64,000 nucleotides of DNA, taken from DATGMP01 sp035293565. Lineage in GTDB: Bacteria > Pseudomonadota > Alphaproteobacteria > BOG-932 > Roseiterribacteraceae. Shown one piece after another: positions 42,249 to 50,421 of this stretch; the stretch's first letter is position 1, and each line of letters starts with the position of its first letter. Location: NCBI GenBank assembly GCA_035293565.1, contig DATGMP010000130.1, positions 1 through 64,000 on the forward strand, read 5' to 3'. The position numbers and the translations under genes are program-made. A model generated the notes under the pieces. That model saw only the letters and a list, made by a program, of their open reading frames with translations. It had not been told where the DNA came from and did not search any database.

Positions 42249-43448
42249 ATGAGCAACAGACCGCCGCCGCTGCAGGGGGTCAGGGTCATCGACCTGACGC
42301 AGATCTATAATGGCCCCTACGCCACCTTCTTGATGGCCGAGGCCGGTGCCGAGGTGATCAAGATCGAGCCGCATGGTGGCGAGCATCTCCGCCGCCGTGG
42401 CGTAGTGGGGGGCGCCGCGCTGCCCTTCGCGATGCTGAATGCCAACAAGCGCGCCGTGACGCTGAACCTCAAGATGCCGCGCGGCCGCGATCTGCTGATC
42501 GAGATGGTGAAGCGGGCCGACATACTGGTCGAGAATTTCGCGCCGGCGACGATGGATCGGCTGGGCCTCGGCTGGGACGTGCTCTCCGCCGCCAATCCGC
42601 GCCTCGTCTACGGATGCAGCTCGGGTTATGGGCGCACCGGACCGAACCGCGACTATCCCGCGATGGATCTGACCGTGCAGGCGATGTCCGGCATCATGAG
42701 CGTCACCGGCTTTCCCGACCGGCCGCCTGTCAAGGCGGGGCCCGCGGTCTGCGACTTCTCGGCCGGCATTCACCTCTACGCGGCGGTGATGACCGCGCTG
42801 TATGAGCGGGAGAGGACCGGATGCGGCCGGCTGGTCGAGGTGGCGATGCAGGAGGCGGTCTACGCTACGCTGAGCTCGAATCTCGGACTGCTCTACGGCC
42901 GGGGACCGGAAGCTGCGACGCGTACCGGCAACCGCCATGGCGGCCTCGCCGAGTCGCCCTACAATGTTTATCCGTCCAGCGACGGGTGGCTCGCGATCAT
43001 CTGCGTCGGCGAGGCCCATTGGCGCGCGCTGGTGGGTGTGATGGGCCGGCCGGAGCTCGCCGACGATCCGCGCCTCGCGAACCTCGAATCGCGTGTGGCG
43101 CATATGGATCTGGTGGATGAGATAATCGGCGGCTGGACCCGCGCACGGACGAAACAGGCGCTGTTCGACGCTCTCATCGCGGCCCATGTGCCCTGTGCCC
43201 CCGTGCGCACGCTCGAGGAGGTCGTGAACGATCCGCACATGCATGAGCGGGGGGCGCTGCAATGGACGGATCATCCCGAGCTCGGGCGGATCGTCGTGCA
43301 GCGGAGCCCGCTGCGCTTTGAGGGGACGCCCTTTCCCGCGTTGGAGCCCAGCAGGACCCTCGGAGCGGACAATTCGAAAATCTATGGCGAATGGCTCGGC
43401 CTGTCGCAGAGCGACCTAGCCGAGCTGGCTAAAACCGGAGTGATCTGA
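42249..43448 (+). CDS. CaiB/BaiF-family CoA-transferase
   Basis: A 399-residue class III CoA-transferase: LQGVRVIDLTQIYNGPYATF, EAGAEVIKIEPHGGE, NFAPATMDRLGLGWD, and D140 in the PAMDLTVQAMSG segment where formyl-CoA-transferase-type enzymes carry the catalytic Asp. The GHD motif of racemases is absent, unlike the protein at 4884. It would move CoA onto the acid used by this operon. It lies 3 bases after the acyl-CoA dehydrogenase and its stop overlaps the next start (TGATG). Confidence 0.87.
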   Translation: MSNRPPPLQGVRVIDLTQIYNGPYATFLMAEAGAEVIKIEPHGGEHLRRRGVVGGAALPFAMLNANKRAVTLNLKMPRGRDLLIEMVKRADILVENFAPATMDRLGLGWDVLSAANPRLVYGCSSGYGRTGPNRDYPAMDLTVQAMSGIMSVTGFPDRPPVKAGPAVCDFSAGIHLYAAVMTALYERERTGCGRLVEVAMQEAVYATLSSNLGLLYGRGPEAATRTGNRHGGLAESPYNVYPSSDGWLAIICVGEAHWRALVGVMGRPELADDPRLANLESRVAHMDLVDEIIGGWTRARTKQALFDALIAAHVPCAPVRTLEEVVNDPHMHERGALQWTDHPELGRIVVQRSPLRFEGTPFPALEPSRTLGADNSKIYGEWLGLSQSDLAELAKTGVI

Positions 43449-44197
43449 TGGCTGTCGTCGAAATCGAAAGCGCGGGTGCGATCCGCACGGTACGGCTCAA
43501 TCGTCCGGAGAAGCGCAATGCGCTCAATCGCGAGATGCTGTCGCTATTGTCCCAAGCCTTCGCGATGGCGCCGCCGGCGAGCGAGCGCGTCACCGTAATC
43601 CGCGCCGCAGGGCCCGTATTCTGCGCCGGCCTCGACCTCGCAACGCATGACGACATCGACACCGATCCGATCGAAGGAACGCTCCGCGCGATCGAGACCT
43701 ATCCCTTGCCTGTGGTCGCTGTCGTGCAGGGCGACGCGATCGCCGGCGGTAACGAACTAGCGCTGCATTGCGACCTCGTCGTCGCCGGAGCGAACGCGCG
43801 GTTCGGTATGTCGCTCTCCCAGATCGGCCTCTCGCCCTCATGGTTCCTCATCAAGAAGCTGCTCGAAGTTGCCGGGCCGGTGATCACGCGCAAAATTCTG
43901 TTGCTGGGCGATCCGATGCCAGCGGAGACATTCTTTGAGTACGGCATCATATCGCATATTGCTGAGCAAGAGGAATTGGAAATCGTCGCGCAGCGCGTGA
44001 TCGATCGACTCGCGGCGAACGCGCCGCTGTCGCTGAAGGCGATGAAGGCGGTGATCGTGCGCGAGATGGAGTTCCGCGACGCGATCGCGCATGACGATGT
44101 CGACGTGCTCGTGCTGAAGGCGAACCGGAGCTCCGATGCGAAGGAAGGTATGGCGGCGCGGCTCGCCAAGCGCGCGGCGCGCTTCGAGGGGAGGTGA
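43448..44197 (+). CDS. Enoyl-CoA hydratase/isomerase
   Basis: A 249-residue crotonase-fold protein: AIRTVRLNRPEKRNALNREM, FCAGLDLATHDD, AIAGGNELALHCDLVVAGAN (oxyanion-hole region) and GMSLSQIGLSPSWFL. The usual catalytic Glu pair is not evident after the LSQIGL segment, so hydratase versus isomerase or hydrolase activity cannot be decided. Third gene of the acyl-CoA operon, overlapping the CoA-transferase stop by one base. Confidence 0.85.
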   Translation: MAVVEIESAGAIRTVRLNRPEKRNALNREMLSLLSQAFAMAPPASERVTVIRAAGPVFCAGLDLATHDDIDTDPIEGTLRAIETYPLPVVAVVQGDAIAGGNELALHCDLVVAGANARFGMSLSQIGLSPSWFLIKKLLEVAGPVITRKILLLGDPMPAETFFEYGIISHIAEQEELEIVAQRVIDRLAANAPLSLKAMKAVIVREMEFRDAIAHDDVDVLVLKANRSSDAKEGMAARLAKRAARFEGR

Positions 44198-44200
44198 GAG

Positions 44201-45181
44201 ATGGTGAAGATCGCGATCCTCGACGATTATCAGGACTGCGCGCGGTCGATGGCGGACTGGTCGCTATTGAAGGACGCGGAGATCACCGCCTTCCGCGACC
44301 ATCTGTTCGACGAAGCTGCGGTCGCCGAGCGGCTGAAGCCGTTCGACGTGGTCTGCGCGATGCGCGAGCGGACCGCCTTCCCCGCGACGCTCTTGGAGAA
44401 GCTGCCCAACCTCAAGCTGATCGCGACCACCGGCATGTGGAACGCGGCGATCGATATCGAGGCGGCGAAGGCGCGCGGCATCACCGTCTGCGGCACGCTG
44501 GCGCCCGAAACACCGACCGCGGAGCTGACCTGGGCGCTGATCCTGGCGCTGACCCGCAACATCCCGACCGAGGCGAATTCGATCCGCAATGGCGGCTGGC
44601 AAGCGACGGTCGGCAGCGACGTCGCCGGTCGCACGCTCGGCATTCTGGGCCTGGGGCGCCTCGGCACGAAAGTGGCCAAGGTGGGGCTCGCCTTCGGCAT
44701 GAAGGTCATCACCTGGAGCCAGAATATCACCGACGAACGGGCCGCGGCGGCGGGCGCACGGATGGTGACGAAGGAGGAGCTGTTTCGTGAGGCGGACATT
44801 CTCTCGGTCCTGGTCATCCTGAGCGGCCGCACGCGCGGCCTGGTCGGCGCGGCCGAGCTCGCGCTGATGAAGCCCACCGCCTATCTCGTCAACACCGCGC
44901 GCGGGCCGATCGTCGACGAGGCGGCGCTGATCGAGGTGCTGCGCAACAAGAAGATCGCCGGCGCCGCGATCGACGTCTACGAGCTCGAGCCCATCGCCGC
45001 CGACCACCCGTTCCGCACGCTGCCCAACCTGGTCGCCACCGGCCATATCGGCTATGTCTCGCAGGACACTTACCGCCAATTTTGGGGCGAGACGGTCGAG
45101 AACATCGCGGCGTTCTTGAAAGGCGCGCCGATCCGGGTCATCGGGCAGGGCGGGTACAGGAGCGCTTACGATAAGCAGTAA
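44201..45181 (+). CDS. D-2-hydroxyacid dehydrogenase (NAD-dependent)
   Basis: A 326-residue protein of the D-isomer-specific 2-hydroxyacid dehydrogenase family. NAD site TLGILGLGRLGTKVAKV; catalytic Arg in NTARGPIVDE, Glu in YELEPI, and His in GHIGYVSQDTY. It interconverts a 2-oxo acid and a D-2-hydroxy acid. Last gene of the operon, 3 bases after the hydratase gene (GGGAGGTGAG before the ATG). Its presence suggests the pathway runs through a 2-hydroxy- or 2-oxo-acid. Confidence 0.87.
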   Translation: MVKIAILDDYQDCARSMADWSLLKDAEITAFRDHLFDEAAVAERLKPFDVVCAMRERTAFPATLLEKLPNLKLIATTGMWNAAIDIEAAKARGITVCGTLAPETPTAELTWALILALTRNIPTEANSIRNGGWQATVGSDVAGRTLGILGLGRLGTKVAKVGLAFGMKVITWSQNITDERAAAAGARMVTKEELFREADILSVLVILSGRTRGLVGAAELALMKPTAYLVNTARGPIVDEAALIEVLRNKKIAGAAIDVYELEPIAADHPFRTLPNLVATGHIGYVSQDTYRQFWGETVENIAAFLKGAPIRVIGQGGYRSAYDKQ

Positions 45182-45211
45182 GCGGCAGGGTCCTCCTCGA
45201 GCTCGAACCGC

Positions 45212-46378
45212 CTACCCGTAAACCCGCCCGTACAGCTCCACCATCTCGTCCAGGGTCGGCACGCGCGGATTGTTGCCGGGGGAGCCCGAAGCGAGCGCTT
45301 GCGCGGCCATCGTCGGCGCGATCTCGAAATAACGCGCGCGGTCGATGCCGAAGCGGGCCGGGGTCGGGACCTCCAGATCGCGGTTGAGCGCGCGAAGCGA
45401 ATCGATCAGCAAAGCGACATTGGCCTGATCGCCGGCGCCGGGCTCGGCGATCCCCATCGCTTGGGCGCAGGCTGCGTAGCGCGGGAGCGCGGCATGTGCC
45501 GAGAAAGCGGTGATCTCGGGCAGCAGCATCGCATTCGATAGACCGTGCGGCACATGGAAGAAGGCGCCGATCGGGCGGCTCATGCCATGGACCAGCGCGA
45601 CCGACGCGTTGGAGAAGGCGAGGCCGGCCTCGGTGGCGCCCAGCATCATCGCTTCGCGCGCCGCGCGGTTGCCGGGCTCTCGGCAGGCCGTGCGGATGTT
45701 GTTCCAGATGAGGCCCATCGCGGAGCGCGCGACGGCGTCGCTGAAAGGATTGGCCTTGCGGCTCACATAGGCCTCGATCGCGTGAGTCAGCGCGTCGATG
45801 CCGGTATCGGCGGTGAGCCTCGCCGGCATCGTGAGCGTCAGCTCATAGTCGACGATCGCGGCGGCGGGCGTGATGAAAGGCCCGGCGATCAGCATCTTCT
45901 CGTCGCTTTCGGCGTCGGTGACGACGGTGAAGCGCGTCACCTCCGATCCGGTGCCGGCCGTGGTCGGGATTGCGATCAGCGGCGCGCCCAGGCGCGGAAT
46001 CGGGTTGGGAACCTTGTAATCGCGAATGCGGCCGCCATTCGCCGTCAGGACGGTCATCGCCTTGGCGGTGTCGATGGGGCTGCCGCCGCCCAGCGCGACG
46101 AGCCCGTCGAATTCCTCTTCGCGCATGATCTCGGCGCCCCGCTCGACGACGGCGCTGGTCGGTTCCGGCACCGTGTCGGCGAACACGAGGCAGGGCGCGC
46201 CGGCCTGTTCCAACAGCGCCGCCACGCGGTCGACCAGTCCGATCTCGCGCATCACCGGATCGCTGACCAGCAGCGGTCGCCGGATGCCGAGGCTTGCGAC
46301 CAGCCCCGGCAGCTCGGCCAGCGCGCCGCCGCCGATCAGCACCTGGCTCGGCAGGGTGAGGCGGGTCGCGGCGCTCAT
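45212..46378 (-). CDS. Iron-containing (group III) alcohol dehydrogenase
   Basis: A 388-residue Fe-dependent alcohol dehydrogenase: VALGGGSPIDTAKAMTVL (nucleotide site), IPTTAGTGSEVTRF, and iron ligands D195 and H199 (DTGIDALTHAIEAY), H264 and H278 (ALVHGMSRPIGAFFHVPHG). Such enzymes use NAD(P) on primary or secondary alcohols, diols or semialdehydes. It begins one base after the propionyl-CoA synthetase stop on the same strand, so the two form an operon. Confidence 0.87.
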   Translation of the reverse strand: MSAATRLTLPSQVLIGGGALAELPGLVASLGIRRPLLVSDPVMREIGLVDRVAALLEQAGAPCLVFADTVPEPTSAVVERGAEIMREEEFDGLVALGGGSPIDTAKAMTVLTANGGRIRDYKVPNPIPRLGAPLIAIPTTAGTGSEVTRFTVVTDAESDEKMLIAGPFITPAAAIVDYELTLTMPARLTADTGIDALTHAIEAYVSRKANPFSDAVARSAMGLIWNNIRTACREPGNRAAREAMMLGATEAGLAFSNASVALVHGMSRPIGAFFHVPHGLSNAMLLPEITAFSAHAALPRYAACAQAMGIAEPGAGDQANVALLIDSLRALNRDLEVPTPARFGIDRARYFEIAPTMAAQALASGSPGNNPRVPTLDEMVELYGRVYG

Positions 46379-46379
46379 C

Positions 46380-48287
46380 TCACCCGGCCTTGGCGCGGAT
46401 CACGCCGCCCTCGCGCAGCGCCTGCTCGACGTCGGTCAGCGCGCCGGGATCCTCGATCGTGGCGGGCAGCGTGTATTCGTCGCCATTGGCGATGCGGAGG
46501 ATCGTGCCGCGGAGGATCTTGCCCGAGCGCGTCTTGGGCAGGCGCGGCACGACGATCGCAGTCTTCAACGCCACGACCGCGCCCATCTGCTCGCGCACCT
46601 GCGCGACGATCTCGCCTGCTATCGTTGCGGGCGGGCGGTTGATGCCGGCCTTCAGCACCAGCAGCGCGATCGGCACCTGGCCCTTGAGGCTGTCGGCCAT
46701 GCCGACGACCGCGCATTCGGCGATGTCGGGATGCGCCGCGACGACCTCTTCGATCGCGCCGGTGGAGAGGCGATGCCCCGCGACGTTGATGACGTCGTCG
46801 GTGCGGGTCATGATGTGCAGATAGCCATCATGATCGATGAAGCCCGCGTCGCCGGTATTGTAGTAACCGGGAAAGCGCTCGAGATAGGCCTCGCGGAATC
46901 GATCATGCGCGTTCCACAGCGTGTTGGCGGCGCCGGGCGGCAGCGGCAGCTTGCAGACGATGGCGCCGGTCATGCCGGGCTCGACCGGCTTGCCGTCGAA
47001 ATCGAGCGCCTGCACGTCCCAGCCCGGAACCGGCTTGGTGGCCGATCCCGCCTTCGTGGGGAAGCTTTCGATGCCGAGCGGGTTGGCGACGATCGGCCAG
47101 CCGGTCTCGGTTTGCCACCAATTGTCGACGATCGGGCGTTTCAGGGTGTCCTCGCACCAATGGAGGGTCGAGGGATCGCAGCGCTCACCGGCGACGAAGA
47201 GCGCGCGGAGTGATGAAATGTCGTGCGCGGCGAGCTGTGTCGCGTCCGGGTCTTCGCGGCGGATCGCGCGGATGGCGGTCGGCGCCGTGAACATCGTCGC
47301 GACCTTGTGCTCCTCGGTCACGCGCCAGAAGGCGCCCGCATCGGGCGTGCCGACCGGCTTGCCCTCATACATGATCGTGGTGTTGCCGTTGATGAGCGGC
47401 CCATAGACGATATAGGAGTGGCCGACCACCCAGCCGATGTCCGAGGCGGCCCAGAAGGTCTCGCCCGGCCGCGCGTCGAACACATGCCGCATCGACCAGG
47501 CGAGCGCGACCAGATGCCCGCCTGACGGCCGCACGATGCCCTTGGGCGCGCCTGTCGTGCCCGACGTGTAAAGGATGTAGAGCGGATCGCAGGCGCCGAC
47601 CGCGACGCAGTCGGCGGGCTCAGCCTTTGCCATGACCGCGTTCCAATCATGGTCGCGCCCCGGCGTCAGTCCGGCTTTCTGCTGGTCGCGCTGGAAGACG
47701 ATGCAGTTCTCGACGATGTCGCCGGTGGATTCGATCGCGGCGTCGATCACCGGCATGTAGGGAATGATCTTTGTCGGCTCGACGCCGCACGAAGCGGCGA
47801 CGATCAGTTTGGGCGTCGCATCCTTGATGCGCGTCGCGACCTCGCGCGCCGCAAAGCCGCCAAACACGACCGAATGGACTGCGCCGATCCGGGCGCAGGC
47901 CAGTATCGCCACCGCGGCTTCCGGAATGACGGGCATATAGATCAGCACCCGGTCACCTTTGACGATGCCGAAGCTGCTCAACACGCCCGCGAAGCGCTTC
48001 ACCTGCTCCAGCAGCTGGGCATAAGTGAGCCGCCGCTTGGTTCCGGTAACCGGGCTATCGTAAATGAGCGCCATCTGACCGCCGCGCCCGTCGCGCACAT
48101 GCCGGTCGAGCGCGTTCCAGCAGGTATTGGCCTCGGCGCCGGCGTACCAATGCCAGCGGCCCTCCTTGTCCCAAGAGAGCACCTGGTCCCAATCCCGGCT
48201 CCACTCCACCGACCGCGCCGCCTCGGCCCAGAATTCGGCCGGATCCTCCAGCGCGTGCCGGTAAAGCTCGTCGTAACGCCCCTCCAC
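46380..48287 (-). CDS. prpE: Propionyl-CoA synthetase-like acyl-CoA ligase
   Basis: A 635-residue AMP-forming ligase of the acetyl/propionyl-CoA synthetase family. The adenylation loop is YTSGTTGAPKG (240-250); NWWQTETGWPI, GYYNTGDAGFIDHDGYLHIM and K590 in KTRSGKILRGT are the other core motifs. Length and the start YDELYRHALEDPAEFW agree with PrpE, though acetate or butyrate are possible substrates. The start is GTG (48287) after GGGGAGGA; an open frame runs on far upstream but covers another gene antisense. Co-transcribed with an Fe-alcohol dehydrogenase. Confidence 0.85.
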   Translation of the reverse strand: MEGRYDELYRHALEDPAEFWAEAARSVEWSRDWDQVLSWDKEGRWHWYAGAEANTCWNALDRHVRDGRGGQMALIYDSPVTGTKRRLTYAQLLEQVKRFAGVLSSFGIVKGDRVLIYMPVIPEAAVAILACARIGAVHSVVFGGFAAREVATRIKDATPKLIVAASCGVEPTKIIPYMPVIDAAIESTGDIVENCIVFQRDQQKAGLTPGRDHDWNAVMAKAEPADCVAVGACDPLYILYTSGTTGAPKGIVRPSGGHLVALAWSMRHVFDARPGETFWAASDIGWVVGHSYIVYGPLINGNTTIMYEGKPVGTPDAGAFWRVTEEHKVATMFTAPTAIRAIRREDPDATQLAAHDISSLRALFVAGERCDPSTLHWCEDTLKRPIVDNWWQTETGWPIVANPLGIESFPTKAGSATKPVPGWDVQALDFDGKPVEPGMTGAIVCKLPLPPGAANTLWNAHDRFREAYLERFPGYYNTGDAGFIDHDGYLHIMTRTDDVINVAGHRLSTGAIEEVVAAHPDIAECAVVGMADSLKGQVPIALLVLKAGINRPPATIAGEIVAQVREQMGAVVALKTAIVVPRLPKTRSGKILRGTILRIANGDEYTLPATIEDPGALTDVEQALREGGVIRAKAG

Positions 48288-48407
48288 GAAATCCTCCCCA
48301 TGTCGGTCGCGGCCGATCTTGGCCTTCGGGCCGTCGGGAGACAAGGAATTTGGGGCGGCGCGTGCTATTCCTGGAAGAGCATCGCCGCGAGTCGAACGGA
48401 GAGACCC

Positions 48408-48983
48408 TTGCCGTCCAAGTTTCAACCGGGCGCCGCAGCCTACACGAAGGATGGACGGCGCTACGTCGTCGACGAGGTCGAGGGCGGGATGGTCTATTGC
48501 TCGTCGCCCGGCGGGGCCGAAACCGAGTTCCCCGAAGCGCAGCTGATGAACGAGGCCGAGTGGTCCACGCGCTCGGGCGGGCGCAAGGAGATGCTTTATG
48601 CGCGGCTGAAGCAGTCGCGCGCCTATGCGCCCTACAAGGGCAATCTGGATCGCGCGGCCTGTGAGCAGCTGCTGGCGAAGGCCGAGCGGGTCAAGGCGGG
48701 CATCCTCGACTTCACCGCATTCATGGTCGCGCGCCGGGTCATGGAAGAGGCCGACGCGCCCGACTTCGTGGCCGCCCTCTCGATCGTCAAATGCCGCGAG
48801 ATCTTCGACGCCGCCCGGCCGCAGACCCGCGCGACGTTGCTGGCCGGCCTGATCGGCTCGCCGGTCGATATCGTGATCGGCGCCGTCGCGCTTGGTGACA
48901 ACCTCCTGCGCGCCATGATCGATAAAGGCCTGGCGTCGAGCGCGGTCTCTTACGAGGAGTTCTCGACCAGGCGCCGGCAATAG
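48408..48983 (+). CDS. Conserved-looking protein of unknown function
   Basis: A 191-residue soluble protein starting at TTG (48408) after CGGAGAG. The first part (FQPGAAAYTKDGRRYVVDEV, GMVYCSSPGGAETEFPEAQL) looks like a small beta domain; the rest is helical (LLAKAERVKAGILDFTAFMV, LAGLIGSPVDIVIGAVALGD). No signal peptide. I recognise no family; in context (divergent from prpE) no role can be inferred. Codon usage is normal for the window. Confidence 0.65.
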   Translation: MPSKFQPGAAAYTKDGRRYVVDEVEGGMVYCSSPGGAETEFPEAQLMNEAEWSTRSGGRKEMLYARLKQSRAYAPYKGNLDRAACEQLLAKAERVKAGILDFTAFMVARRVMEEADAPDFVAALSIVKCREIFDAARPQTRATLLAGLIGSPVDIVIGAVALGDNLLRAMIDKGLASSAVSYEEFSTRRRQ

Positions 48984-48994
48984 GGGCAGCAAGT

Positions 48995-49426
48995 ATGACC
49001 GCGGACACGGAGGCAATCGAGCAGGCGCTCTATCGCTATGCGCGGGCGCTGGACCGGAAGGAGTGGGCGCTGCTGGACGGCGTCTTCGCGGCGGACGTCG
49101 TGACCGACTATGGGGTAGGCCCGCCGGTGGCGGGCCGCGATGCGGTGGTGGCGAACATCCGGCGAAATCTCGAGCGCTGCCGGGCGCAGCATCTGTTCGG
49201 CAATGTCAGCGTCGAGGTTCGCGGCGAGGCCGCCGAATGCACGGCCGCGATCCGCGCGATGCATGTGGCCGAGATCGACGGGCAGGACCGGACGCTGGAG
49301 GCGATCGGTGACTATATCGTGCAGTGGCGCGCGACTTCCGAAGGCTGGCGCGCCACGCACGTCAAGCTGACCGTTACCGCCAATATCGGCGATCGGCGCG
49401 TGCTGGCCGCTCATTTCAAGGACTGA
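48995..49426 (+). CDS. SnoaL/NTF2-like protein
   Basis: A 143-residue cone-shaped NTF2-like fold protein: TEAIEQALYRYARALDRKEW, LLDGVFAADVVTDYGVGPPV, GRDAVVANIRRNLE and TRANSPORT-like C-terminal strands (WRATHVKLTVTANIGDRRVL). The family includes polyketide cyclases, ketosteroid isomerases and dehydratases; the catalytic set cannot be fixed by eye. It is 11 bases after the hypothetical gene, same strand. Confidence 0.8.
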   Translation: MTADTEAIEQALYRYARALDRKEWALLDGVFAADVVTDYGVGPPVAGRDAVVANIRRNLERCRAQHLFGNVSVEVRGEAAECTAAIRAMHVAEIDGQDRTLEAIGDYIVQWRATSEGWRATHVKLTVTANIGDRRVLAAHFKD

Positions 49427-49432
49427 GCAGGT

Positions 49433-50254
49433 CTACTCCCGCAGGAACGCGAGCAGGTCTGCGTTCACCTTGTCCTTGTGCGTCGAGCACATGCCGTGCG
49501 GCGCGCCCTTGTAGACCTCGAGCCGCGCGTTCCGCACGAGCGTCGCCGAGAGCATCGCCGAATCGGCGATCGGCACGATCTGGTCGTCGTCGCCGTGGAG
49601 GATCAGGGTCGGCGCGTCGATCCGCTTCAGATCCTCGGTAAAGTCCGTTTCCGAGAAGGCCTTGATGCAGTCATACACCGCCTTGTGGCCGGCCATCATG
49701 CCCTGCAGCCAGAAGGAGTCGCGCAGGCCTTGCGAGACTTTCGAGTCCGGACGGTTGGCGCCGTAGAAGGGGACGGTCAGGTCTTTGAAGAATTGCGAAC
49801 GGTCGGCCAGGACCCCGGCGCGAATCTCGTCGAAAGCCTCGATCGGCGTGCCGCCGGGATTGGCTGGTGTCTTCAGCATCAAGGGTGGCACGGCGCCGAT
49901 GAGGACAGCCTTGGCTACCCGGCGGCTGCCGTGACGCCCGATATAGCGCGCAACTTCGCCGCCGCCGGTCGAGTGGCCGACATGCACCGCGCTCTTGAGG
50001 TCCAGCTTCTCCACCAGCGTCGCCAGATCGTCGGCGTAGGTATTCATCTCGTTGCCGTCCCAAGGCTGGCTCGACCGGCCGTGGCCGCGACGGTCGTGGG
50101 CGATGCAGCGATAGCCGTGGCCGGCGAGGAACAGCATCTGGTCCTACCAGGCGTCGGCCGAAAGCGGCCAGCCATGGCTGAAGACGATCGGTTGTCCCGC
50201 GCCCCAATCCTTGTAGTACAGTTCGGTCCCGTCCTTGGTTGTGATTGTCGGCAT
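49433..50254 (-). pseudogene. Alpha/beta hydrolase interrupted by an in-frame TAG
   Basis: The full frame encodes 273 codons of a non-haem chloroperoxidase-like alpha/beta hydrolase: MPTITTKDGTELYYKDWG, VFSHGWPLSADAW (oxyanion region), then TAG at codon 37 (50144-50146), then DQMLFLAGHGYRCIAHDRRG, GHSTGG with nucleophile S95, LHGDDDQIVP and GAPHGM with the His. Family members normally have Asp or Glu where the TAG is, so a single base change explains it. Everything else is intact, pointing to a recent nonsense mutation or a sequencing error. Restart at ATG 50137 would lack the first strands and the HGW motif and is unlikely to fold. Confidence 0.8.
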
Positions 50255-50421
50255 CGCGGACCTCCCGTTCGGTCGCCCACTAAGTTAACGCTCGTCGATG
50301 CGAAATGAAGTCTCAAGCGACATTCCCGGGGCGGACGGAAGGCGTGCCTCCGTGTGGCGCCACGCCATGGGGGTTTTGAATCCGATGCGTCCGGGCTATC
50401 CCTAGCCCAGGGAGGGTCACG

